Of a DNA stretch of 9,226 nt, positions 1-5,935 are shown piece by piece (position 1 is the first letter of the stretch; each line of letters begins with the position of its first letter). The position numbers and the translations under genes are program-made. The stretch comes from an uncultured archaeon (GTDB lineage Archaea > Korarchaeota > Korarchaeia > Korarchaeales > Korarchaeaceae). The stretch lies in the NCBI GenBank assembly GCA_938073845.1, contig CALJEO010000150.1, positions 1 to 9,226 on the forward strand, written 5' to 3'. The notes under the pieces are model-generated. The model made no database searches. It saw only the letters and a program-made list of their open reading frames with translations, and was not told the origin of the DNA.

Positions 1-2
1 GG

Positions 3-302
3 ATGCTCATGTGCCTGGTGATGGAGGCGTTCGGGAGGAGCCTGCTACTTCCATCAGCGATCCACTGGATCCACAACACGCTCTTATGGTCATTCTCATC
101 TCAGCGAGCGCCCATCGTATCCTACGCTCTGATCGCGGGAACTTCCGTCACAGCATTGATGATCAGGAGGATAAGATCTAACTCATCTAGGAATTCGAGG
201 CCGATTTTTGGGATGAATGCCCCTCATTCTCCACCTCAGGCAGTTGAAGCTCAACTGGACCCTCACCGACATCGATTTAAATTTGGCAATCCCCCAAGCA
301 TT
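3..302 (+). CDS. Possible C-terminal end of a CPBP-type membrane protease (partial, 3' end uncertain)
   Basis: The frame starting at base 3 is open from the left edge and its first 60 or so residues are hydrophobic. It contains SAIHWIHNTLLW, where H21 and N25 match the HxxxN motif near the C-terminus of CPBP (CAAX protease/bacteriocin-processing) intramembrane metalloproteases. A second hydrophobic segment (about residues 38-54) follows, then a basic end (RRIRS), as is usual for a membrane protein tail. The other two forward frames have stops and give less protein-like sequence. Oddly there is no stop in this frame: it runs straight into the CoA-binding gene that starts at 303. The real end is therefore unclear, and either a lost stop, a frameshift near 180 (TAA at 179-181 in the next frame) or a true fusion would explain it. 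The family call rests on one motif plus hydrophobicity. Confidence 0.33.
276..283 (+). promoter_or_regulatory. TATA-like box for the CoA-binding protein gene
   Basis: TTTAAATT is centred about 24 bases before the ATG at 303, the spacing expected if transcription starts at or next to the start codon (leaderless mRNA). No Shine-Dalgarno sequence precedes the ATG. This supports 303 as the start and a gene separate from the open frame upstream. Confidence 0.5.
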
Positions 303-749
303 ATGGACGTCAGTTCCTTCCTCAATAAGGATAACGTGGTCGCTGTTGTGGGTGCCTCGAGGAACCCGGAGAAGTGGGGATACAGGCTTTACAAGTTCTT
401 CAGGGGGCACTACCGCAAGGTGTACCCGGTTAATCCGGGAGCTGATGAGATAGATGGGGAAAAGGCCTATCCGAACCTGAGCAGCCTCCCCGAGCTTCCA
501 GATGTCGTCGACATAGTTGTCCCGCCCGCGATAGCTAGGGAGGTGGTCAAGGAGGCGATATCGCTGGGCATCAGGAGGGTCTGGTTCCAGCCAGGCTCGG
601 AGGACGAGGAAGCGATAAGGCTCTGCAAGGAGGCTGGTGTTGAGGCCATCTGGGGAGCATGCCTGATGGAGACCATAGATAGGAGTAGAAAGCAGATTCC
701 TCCTCCCGTGCTACATCCAGAAGGGACGACTCTTGAGGAGAGTAAATGA
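303..749 (+). CDS. CoA-binding domain protein (YccU/CoA_binding_2 family)
   Basis: 148 residues, close to the usual length of stand-alone CoA_binding_2 proteins. It is a single Rossmann-type domain related to the CoA-binding part of succinyl-CoA synthetase. Visible family marks are VVGAS (15-19) at the first nucleotide-binding loop, YPVNP (41-45), PDVVDIVVPP (66-75), WFQPGSED (94-101) and a late Cys (C120, in WGACLM). The protein is predicted soluble and cytoplasmic and probably binds CoA or an acyl-CoA; no catalytic partner domain is present and the physiological role of the family is poorly known. ATG 303 was chosen because the domain begins there and a TATA-like box lies about 24 bases upstream. 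The frame stays open to the left edge, but that extension looks like a different, membrane-bound protein. It converges with the acetyltransferase gene, leaving 36 bases between stops. Confidence 0.88.
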   Translation: MDVSSFLNKDNVVAVVGASRNPEKWGYRLYKFFRGHYRKVYPVNPGADEIDGEKAYPNLSSLPELPDVVDIVVPPAIAREVVKEAISLGIRRVWFQPGSEDEEAIRLCKEAGVEAIWGACLMETIDRSRKQIPPPVLHPEGTTLEESK

Positions 750-785
750 GCCCTAAATACGAATGCTAGTACTCTTAGAGCCATT

Positions 786-1574
786 TTAGTGGAGCTTAAG
801 TTCAAAAACGAGTGTCGATGGTTCCTCATGCCCGAAGCGGGTTGAGAATCCGATCCGCATGAGCTCCTCAACGAGGTCCCTCCTCCCCTCCGGGATCATG
901 ATGCCGAAGCTCCCCTCCCCTGAAGCAGCACGCTCCATCCCCTCGACGAGCTCCAGCAGGCTATCGTAATCCGATGGTGTGAAGATTGTCGAATCCAGCG
1001 GTGCAAAGAATCCAGATCCCCTGAATGAGTAGGACCTGCTCCTTGGCCTAATCCACTCAGGGGTGCCGCTGCACCTCCTCAGGAACCTCCACCCCAACGG
1101 GATCAGCTCGAGATCAGGGAGCCTCAACGGTCCCTCCTCCACATTCCCCCTGGCCTCAGCATCCCTCATCATGAACCAGAATCTGGCAACTATCTCAAAA
1201 CCTGTACTGAGCCCCAGTCTCTTGCTAGCCTCGTTCCGCGCACCAGTAGCGTACATCAGGCTCTCTAGCTTTCCCTCCTCGGCCAGCCTCCTCCCCAGGC
1301 TCATGATGTGGTTGTGGAGCATCCTAGCAAAACCCATTCCCCTGTGAGCCGGGTGTACCCTCAGCCCCTCCATCCAGCCGACCTTGCAGGGCATGAGTGT
1401 GAGTTTCGCCGTCGCAACAACCCTACCGTCAAGCTCGATCACGAAGAAGTTGCCCTCCTCAATCCATTCCCCGTAGACCCTTGATAGGTAGTCCCCGCCC
1501 TCCCAAGTCAGCCTGCTTATCTCCTCTATCCAGGGAGCGTCCCCGGGCCTAGCTCGCCTTATTAGCGGGTACAT
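786..1574 (-). CDS. GNAT family N-acetyltransferase with C-terminal extension
   Basis: 262 residues. The N-terminal 135 or so residues are a GCN5-related acetyltransferase domain: a typical opening strand (IRRARPGDAPWIEEIS), then motif A, EGLRVHPAHRGMGFARML (69-86), whose R78-G-M-G-F-A loop binds the acetyl-CoA pyrophosphate, and a motif B-like part (ARNEASKRLGLSTGFEIV, 112-129). The remaining 125 or so residues have no motif I recognise and could hold a second, degenerate GNAT fold, as two-domain GNAT proteins do. It would transfer an acetyl group from acetyl-CoA to an amine; substrate unknown. The ATG at 1574 lies about 25 bases downstream of a TATA-like box and has no Shine-Dalgarno sequence, consistent with leaderless, single-gene transcription. 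It is convergent with the CoA-binding gene. Confidence 0.85.
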   Translation of the reverse strand: MYPLIRRARPGDAPWIEEISRLTWEGGDYLSRVYGEWIEEGNFFVIELDGRVVATAKLTLMPCKVGWMEGLRVHPAHRGMGFARMLHNHIMSLGRRLAEEGKLESLMYATGARNEASKRLGLSTGFEIVARFWFMMRDAEARGNVEEGPLRLPDLELIPLGWRFLRRCSGTPEWIRPRSRSYSFRGSGFFAPLDSTIFTPSDYDSLLELVEGMERAASGEGSFGIMIPEGRRDLVEELMRIGFSTRFGHEEPSTLVFELKLH

Positions 1575-1595
1575 CGCCCCGATGAGCTTTCCGAG

Positions 1596-1602
1596 TTAAT
1601 AA
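1596..1602 (-). promoter_or_regulatory. TATA-like box for the acetyltransferase gene
   Basis: TTATTAA on the minus strand is centred about 25 bases before the ATG at 1574, fitting a transcript that begins at the start codon. There is no ribosome binding site between them. Confidence 0.5.
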
Positions 1603-1890
1603 GGTTGAGATGGGGGTATCCCCAGGAACGTGAGGCATCCTCTGAGATCTTCTCCCTCAACACCCGGCTCAGGGAGGGACCCATGGAGAGTACCCTTAGC
1701 TTCGGAGTCTCTCGCTGACTGATCTCAGGCTCAAGAATGGCATAATCCACCCGCGGGTCTGTAATCCCTGCTTCCCCATCACATCATATTACTCGATGCC
1801 CCCCACTGGGATCAACGCGAGCCGGCTGCACCCTCGACTGATGCTCGAGCACCACCTGATGGCGCACACCGCGACCACCCTTCGACGATG

Positions 1891-1895
1891 AAAAA
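1891..1895 (-). terminator. Possible T-tract terminator of the DUF422 gene
   Basis: Five T residues in the sense strand (AAATTTTTC), 18 bases past the stop codon of the DUF422 gene. Archaeal RNA polymerase can stop at short T-runs without a hairpin, but this run is short, so the call is weak. Confidence 0.25.
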
Positions 1896-1913
1896 TTTGG
1901 ATGGACCTTAAAA

Positions 1914-2612
1914 TCACTTCAGGAGCAGTAGGAGGGCCAATGAGAACGCCAGGTAAGCCGGTAACTTGGATGAGGGACCGGAGATCATGAGAATGGGAAT
2001 GTAACTGCTGAGGTAAGGGATGTATGCGTAGTGAGGTAGCTTAACGTTAAGATCCCTTCCTCCACTCATCAGGGAATAGAGGATGATGGATAGCGACGAA
2101 ACGACGAACCAGCCTGCGTAGTTGCTCAAGGGTACCCCGAACCACTCACCCTGAGCTTGCCACCTCCAGAGGCCCCGTTCGACCATGACGGGATCCAGCG
2201 CGAGGTCCAGGAGGACCATGAGCAGGGGAGCCGCGATGAGCCTAAGCCTCCCTGATGCTATATGGGAGGAGGCCAGGTAGCATGTGTACGCATAGGCTCC
2301 CCAGGCTATGATCACGGGCACGGGAACGCCCTCGATGGTGAAGCCTTGGAACCCGAGGTAGGAGTAGCCGCCGAAGGGGAAGCCGTATTTGAGGCCGATG
2401 TACTCGAAGGCGAGGCCGAGGGATGAGGCCAGTGGGGGAAGCAGGAGGATGTGCCTCATCTCAAACATCATCAGAGCCATTGAGACTATGAAGAGAAGCA
2501 GCATGAGGAGATCAGCGATTCCCCTGCCTAAGTCAGATAGGAGGGCATTGAGTATGTAGGCCAGCGTCAGCGAGGTTAAGGAGAGCCTGATGATGTGCTC
2601 CCGTGAGGGCAT
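1914..2612 (-). CDS. Carotenoid biosynthesis protein, DUF422 (CruF-like) membrane protein
   Basis: 232 residues with about six to seven hydrophobic segments spread over the whole length, so an integral membrane protein. The family pattern is clear: FEYIGLKYGFPFGGYSY (69-85), GVPVPVIIAW (95-104), LLDLALDPV (134-142) and WFGVPLSNYAGW (157-168). DUF422 includes CruF-type hydratases that add water across the end double bonds of C40 or C50 carotenoids, such as the bacterioruberin pathway enzyme of halophilic archaea. Family membership is well supported, but the reaction here is inferred. No phytoene synthase, desaturase or lycopene elongase lies in the window, so the substrate is unknown and could be another polyprenoid. 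The gene is divergent from the M20 hydrolase. ATG 2612 sits about 26 bases from a TATA-like box, which suggests a leaderless mRNA. It ends in a Leu-rich membrane segment. Confidence 0.85.
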   Translation of the reverse strand: MPSREHIIRLSLTSLTLAYILNALLSDLGRGIADLLMLLLFIVSMALMMFEMRHILLLPPLASSLGLAFEYIGLKYGFPFGGYSYLGFQGFTIEGVPVPVIIAWGAYAYTCYLASSHIASGRLRLIAAPLLMVLLDLALDPVMVERGLWRWQAQGEWFGVPLSNYAGWFVVSSLSIILYSLMSGGRDLNVKLPHYAYIPYLSSYIPILMISGPSSKLPAYLAFSLALLLLLK

Positions 2613-2633
2613 AGCTCTCCCAGATGGGTCAGC

Positions 2634-2643
2634 TTATATTATT
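2634..2643 (-). promoter_or_regulatory. TATA-like box for the DUF422 gene
   Basis: AATAATATAA on the minus strand is centred about 26 bases before the ATG at 2612. It is the strongest TATA-like element in the window. Its presence inside the longest possible frame of the M20 gene argues that this region is intergenic rather than coding. Confidence 0.55.
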
Positions 2644-2787
2644 GAGCTGAGGGCAGCTTGTGGGGCGAGCACGTTCAGCTTAGGAGCATCCCGAGGATCT
2701 GATGAAAGATGGGCGGATTTTTGTGCTGCGTACGTGAGCTCCACTCGGGGCCAAGGTTCCCATGAGCGCCCTAGCCAGAGTCCAGCC

Positions 2788-2796
2788 CTTTATAAG
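2788..2796 (+). promoter_or_regulatory. TATA-like box for the M20 hydrolase gene, fixes the start at 2818
   Basis: CTTTATAAG is centred about 26 bases before the ATG at 2818. The frame is open back to 2590, but that extension would overlap the divergent gene's start and promoter, and its translation does not look like the family. The box supports the shorter product and a leaderless transcript. Confidence 0.6.
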
Positions 2797-2817
2797 TTCC
2801 AGGGAGCCCTTAGGGCT

Positions 2818-4029
2818 ATGGGAGCTCTAGGGCAGCTGATCAGCAGGTTGGAGGGGCTAAGGGGTGAGATGGTATCTTCGATCCTCGGATTGATCCCTCT
2901 GAAGGGAATAGGTCCTGAGAACGGCGGAGATGGGGAGCTGAGGAAGGCCGAGTATCTGCAGAGGCTCATGGAGGGTATGGGTTTCGATGTGGAGAGGGTA
3001 GACTCAGGGGACGCTAGAGTACCCTCCGGGATCAGGCCGAACCTGGTGGTCAGGTATCCTGGTAGGATGAGCAGGAGCGTCTGGGTCGTCAGTCACATGG
3101 ACGTCGTGCCACCTGGCTCCGGCTGGGAAACAGAGCCATTCTCCCCCACAATAAGGGAGGGGAGGATATACGGGAGGGGGACAGAGGATAATGGGCAGGC
3201 CGTGATATCCTCAATATATGCCCTCAGGGCAATGAGGGACCTTGGGCTTAAGCCCGAGTACGGACTAAACCTGGCAATAGTCTCGGATGAGGAGACGGGA
3301 AGTGAGCATGGGGTCAAGTATCTCCTCTCCCAAGGGGTTTTCAGCAGCGATGATATGGCCCTGGTGCCGGATGCCGGAAACAGCGAGGGCACCATGATAG
3401 AGGTGGCTGAGAAGGGGATACTCTGGCTCAGGCTTCGCGTTAAGGGGAAGCAGGCCCATGCTAGCACTCCCCAAAAGGGGATCAACGCCAGCAGAATTGC
3501 TATGAAGCTAGCCTTGGCCTTGGACGACCTTCTCCACTCCAGGTTCGGGGAGGAGGACAGGCTATTCGATCCCCCCAGGAGCACATTCGAGCCCACGAGG
3601 AGGGAGCCCAACGTTGAGAACGTGAACACGGTGCCCGGGGTGGACGTGAGCTACTTCGACTGCAGGGTGCTACCGAGGTACGAGCTTGATGATGTGCTCA
3701 GCACGGCTGAGGCCCTCTGCAATATCTTCAGAGGCTATGGTGTGGAGGTAGAGCTCCAAGTGATCGAGAGGAGTGAGCCCTCCTTCACAGACCCCAACTC
3801 AGAGGTAGTTGAGAGACTTAGGAGGGCGATAAAGCTGCTTAGGGGGAAGGATGCCTTTCCAAAGGGGATAGGCGGTGGGACCTGCGCCTCTCACCTGAGG
3901 AGGGCAGGCATTGAAGCAGCTGTATGGATGACCACTGAAGAGACCGCTCATCAACCCAACGAGTACTGCGTCATAGATAATATAGTTGAGGACGCCAAAG
4001 TCATGGCGGCCCTGGTCCTCCTCTCCTGA
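2818..4029 (+). CDS. M20 family metallohydrolase (ArgE/DapE-like)
   Basis: 403 residues from ATG 2818, the normal size for M20 peptidases and deacylases. The two-metal site is complete by family comparison: SHMDVVPP with H93 and catalytic D95, GRGTEDNGQ with bridging D124, SDEETGSE with E158 (general base) and E159, D185 in VPDAG, and H378 in EETAHQPNEY. H214 (KGKQAHAST) lies in the inserted dimerisation domain, about residues 195-305. The opening KGIGPENGGDGELRKAEYL is typical of the archaeal ArgE/DapE-like subgroup. It should hydrolyse an amide bond (N-acyl amino acid or dipeptide) with Zn2+ or similar metals in the cytoplasm; the exact substrate cannot be read from sequence. A frame extension back to 2590 is rejected because of the promoter evidence and overlap with the divergent gene. 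It is transcribed alone. Confidence 0.9.
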   Translation: MGALGQLISRLEGLRGEMVSSILGLIPLKGIGPENGGDGELRKAEYLQRLMEGMGFDVERVDSGDARVPSGIRPNLVVRYPGRMSRSVWVVSHMDVVPPGSGWETEPFSPTIREGRIYGRGTEDNGQAVISSIYALRAMRDLGLKPEYGLNLAIVSDEETGSEHGVKYLLSQGVFSSDDMALVPDAGNSEGTMIEVAEKGILWLRLRVKGKQAHASTPQKGINASRIAMKLALALDDLLHSRFGEEDRLFDPPRSTFEPTRREPNVENVNTVPGVDVSYFDCRVLPRYELDDVLSTAEALCNIFRGYGVEVELQVIERSEPSFTDPNSEVVERLRRAIKLLRGKDAFPKGIGGGTCASHLRRAGIEAAVWMTTEETAHQPNEYCVIDNIVEDAKVMAALVLLS

Positions 4030-4179
4030 GGGTCGAGAGCCCTCAAGCCGAGGATCTCCTCGATCCGAAATCCTCCTGATGAGTTGGGGGACGTGAGACA
4101 AGGAAGTCATTCGGATCCAACGCCTCTCCGTGTGATCTTTCCCGTTAAGAGAACTCTCGAACGGTGAGGGGATCATGGT

Positions 4180-4230
4180 TCAAAAAGTTCGGTTCCTCGA
4201 TCGGCGATCGGGATATGTGTAAACTTTTGA
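4180..4230. promoter_or_regulatory. Nested dyad symmetry upstream of the corQ promoter
   Basis: Two inverted repeats are nested. The outer arms are TCAAAAAGTT (4180-4189) and AAACTTTTGA (4221-4230), which match except for one base in the A/T run. The inner element is CGATCG-G-CGATCG (4198-4210), a perfect dyad about one base off the same centre. They end roughly 10 bases before the corQ TATA-like box, where an archaeal activator would bind. Regulatory function is inference from position and symmetry. Confidence 0.4.
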
Positions 4231-4237
4231 TGAGAAA

Positions 4238-4253
4238 CCGTTTTATTCAACGG
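4238..4253 (+). promoter_or_regulatory. corQ promoter: TATA-like box inside an inverted repeat
   Basis: GTTTTATTC (4240-4248) is centred about 26 bases before the GTG at 4270, so the transcript may begin at that codon. The box lies within CCGTT-TTATTC-AACGG, a perfect 5-base inverted repeat. A protein binding here would compete with TBP. No Shine-Dalgarno sequence is evident. Confidence 0.5.
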
Positions 4254-4269
4254 ATAAGCCCACAACCGG

Positions 4270-4839
4270 GTGGATATGTCCCTCCTTAAGGAGGTTGGAA
4301 GTTACAGCGATAGGAAGGGGGTCCTCTTCGCTAAGGTGGATATACCGGAGTTCTCGGAAGTCGTCCTGAGGGATGTGGTCATAATGTCCACTAGGTGGTG
4401 GGGTGACTTCATGTCCGGTATATCCGCTCTCATCGGGGAGAAAGCCCTTAGGCCAGCTCTCTACTACTCCGCATATCGAATGATGAAGCAGCACAACCAA
4501 AAGGGGGTCATGAAGATGATCGGTGAGGGTAAGCTGCCGAGAAGGAGGGTCTTCGAGATGGCCCGCGATGTGTTCTCGAGCCTGGGCTTCGGTGAGATAA
4601 TCGGCATAGAGGTGGTGGGGGGGAGGATAAGGATAGCTGTTAAGGACTCCTTCGAGGCAAGGGGAAGGAGGGCGGAGAGACCTGTATGTCATTTCGTGGC
4701 AGGTATGCTCTCCGCAGTGGTTGAGGATGTCTTCGGGATCAGGATAGGCCCCGTCACTGAGGAGAGCTGCGCTGCTACCGGGAACGATCGCTGCGTTTTC
4801 TCGGCTGAGGTGATGGAGGCTGGCGTTGAGGCCATCTGA
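4270..4839 (+). CDS. corQ: V4R-domain sensor protein, CorQ-like
   Basis: 189 residues, essentially one V4R (4-vinyl reductase) domain. The C-terminal half carries the family signature: PVCHFVAGML (138-147) with C140, and EESCAATGNDRCVFSAEV (164-181) with C167 and C175. V4R domains bind small hydrophobic ligands or metal; in the methanogen regulator MsvR, V4R cysteines respond to redox state. In Thermococcus onnurineus a V4R protein, CorQ, pairs with a LysR-type DNA-binding protein, CorR, beside the CO dehydrogenase cluster and controls it. The same arrangement here is the basis of the name. It has no DNA-binding domain of its own, so it probably acts through the next gene, which it overlaps by 14 bases. 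The start is GTG 4270, placed by the TATA spacing; ATG 4276, in frame, is the alternative. Probably cytoplasmic. Confidence 0.82.
   Translation: MDMSLLKEVGSYSDRKGVLFAKVDIPEFSEVVLRDVVIMSTRWWGDFMSGISALIGEKALRPALYYSAYRMMKQHNQKGVMKMIGEGKLPRRRVFEMARDVFSSLGFGEIIGIEVVGGRIRIAVKDSFEARGRRAERPVCHFVAGMLSAVVEDVFGIRIGPVTEESCAATGNDRCVFSAEVMEAGVEAI
4815..4819 (+). promoter_or_regulatory. Shine-Dalgarno sequence that fixes the TTG start of corR
   Basis: GGAGG lies six bases before TTG 4826, inside the end of corQ. The alternative GTG at 4844 has only a GAGG two bases away, which is too close. This favours TTG and translation coupled to corQ. Confidence 0.55.
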
Positions 4840-5935
4840 GGATGTGCAGCTCTTAGTCAGGGCCGTGGGAAAGTGTTACCTAGATTGTAGTCTCTGCAAC
4901 TGGGGTGAAAAGATCGATCAGACCTACTTGAAGGAGTCCCTGCTGGATCTAGTATTGGATGTGCTGATGGGTGAGCGTTTCAAACCTGAGGTCTACTTCT
5001 CCTGCCCCGATCCCCTGCTCCACCCCTCCTTCCCCTCGCTGCTGAGCTCCACCCTGGAGAGGGGATTGAGGTCCACGGTCCTGATCCCCTCTAGGACAAG
5101 ATCCAGTAGAATCGCCTGGGAGGCCCTCACCGATGCTAACGAGATCTTCGTATTCTCAACCTCAGTTAACGAAGCTAAGAACTCGGGGGACCTACTGAGG
5201 TTCTTGATATCGAACGGATCCAACGTCAAGCTCCTCTTCACCACGAACGTTGTGAGGGAGGAGGCCCTGGATGAGATGATAAGGTTCGCGAGGAACACTG
5301 GACTCGAGCTCTGGTTATCCCCTCCCCTCTTCAGGAACTCCCCAGGCTATGAGGAGAGGATCAAGGGCCTTGAGTTCAGCAGGAGGGTGAGAAGGTGGAT
5401 GGGAGTCTATGACGTCAGGGTAGCCTTCAGGGGGGATTTCCCGGTTAGGTTCCTGGAGGGACCGAGTTGTCGCCCCGGCTGCGGCTTGCTCCACCTAACC
5501 CCTGAGGGTACGATGGGGAGGTGCCCCTTCGGAACGTTGGAGCAAGCGCTCCCCTCACCCCTCGAGGCCGTGGCCTTGCTGAGGAGGGGATGCAGCGAGC
5601 GGGGGGAGAGGTTCCAGTTGGTGCCCTCAATAAAGCTCATCGCGCCCGGAGGGAAGGAGCTATATGAGGACGAACTGGAGCTTCTCTCACTTTTAGGGGA
5701 ACTGAGAAGCCTGAGTCAAGCAGCTAGAGCGTTAGGGGTAACCCCCTCATCGATCCTGAAGAGGATCAGGAGGATGGAGAGAGCGCTGGGCTACCCCCTA
5801 ACGATAAGCTCGAGGGGAGGGTCCTCGAGGGGAGGGGTGCTGTTGACGCCCGAGTGCGAGGAGCTCGTCAGGGAGTACAGGGAGCTCAAGGCATCATTAA
5901 TTAAAAAAATTAACAAATACCGTTTTTCATCATAG
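4826..5935 (+). CDS. corR: CorR-like regulator: radical-SAM-like domain fused to ModE/LysR-type HTH
   Basis: 369 residues. At the N-terminus C17-YLD-C21-SL-C24 is a CX3CX2C motif, the radical SAM [4Fe-4S] signature. About 30 residues later, EVYFSCPDPLLHP (55-67) sits where such enzymes carry GGEPLLHP, but the paired glycines and Glu are replaced by C60-P-D. Residues 215-233 hold C215, C219 and C233 in a CX12GX4C arrangement, like the auxiliary-cluster (SPASM/Twitch) region. From about 282 there is a winged HTH of ModE/LysR type: LRSLSQAARALGVTPSSILK (293-312), RIRRMERALGYPL, a glycine-rich wing GGSSRGG (331-337) and LTPE. It is translated with corQ, with overlapping ends. Its likely job is DNA binding at cooFSC, with FeS clusters or CorQ giving the signal. 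Whether the SAM chemistry survives is open. The corR name rests on the HTH, gene order and V4R partner. Confidence 0.75.
   Translation: MRPSEDVQLLVRAVGKCYLDCSLCNWGEKIDQTYLKESLLDLVLDVLMGERFKPEVYFSCPDPLLHPSFPSLLSSTLERGLRSTVLIPSRTRSSRIAWEALTDANEIFVFSTSVNEAKNSGDLLRFLISNGSNVKLLFTTNVVREEALDEMIRFARNTGLELWLSPPLFRNSPGYEERIKGLEFSRRVRRWMGVYDVRVAFRGDFPVRFLEGPSCRPGCGLLHLTPEGTMGRCPFGTLEQALPSPLEAVALLRRGCSERGERFQLVPSIKLIAPGGKELYEDELELLSLLGELRSLSQAARALGVTPSSILKRIRRMERALGYPLTISSRGGSSRGGVLLTPECEELVREYRELKASLIKKINKYRFSS

Larger units (their letters stand above)
1575..1913. other. Gap of about 340 bases; promoter plus one small, doubtful ORF
   Basis: Besides the acetyltransferase promoter I see no RNA gene or repeat here. 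On the minus strand a 62-codon frame runs from a GTG at 1750 to 1562, overlapping the acetyltransferase start by 13 bases. Its translation (opening MDYAILEPEISQRETPK) reads like real protein and stays protein-like for eight codons before the GTG until a stop. An AT-rich stretch at about 1785-1793 could be a TATA box. It may be a small gene or the remnant of one; I recognise no family. The 1751-1890 stretch otherwise looks featureless. Confidence 0.3.

Noticed and set aside
1575..1913. tRNA or other structured RNA in the gap
   Set aside because: No T-loop (GTTCRANNC) sequence, CCA end or cloverleaf-like pairing was found by eye on either strand.
2590..2817. N-terminal extension of the M20 hydrolase by 76 codons to a start at 2590
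   Set aside because: It overlaps the divergent DUF422 start and its TATA box, does not resemble the family's N-terminus, and a good TATA box sits 26 bases before ATG 2818.
4027..4045. Hairpin TGAGGG / CCCTCA at the end of the M20 gene as a terminator
   Set aside because: The stem has only six pairs and includes the stop codon, and no T-run follows.
4077..4082. TGATGA as box C of a C/D-box guide RNA in the 4030-4237 gap
   Set aside because: The preceding base is C rather than a purine and I see no matching box D, C' or D' at suitable distance.
3799..4176. Minus-strand open frame of 125 codons over the end of the M20 gene and the gap
   Set aside because: It lies mostly antisense to well-supported M20 coding sequence, and its translation is rich in Pro, Ser and Arg with no recognisable motif.
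4844..5935. GTG 4844 as the start of the radical-SAM-like/HTH protein
   Set aside because: Its GAGG is only two bases away, while TTG 4826 has GGAGG at a normal six-base spacing; still possible, as both leave the CX3CX2C motif intact.
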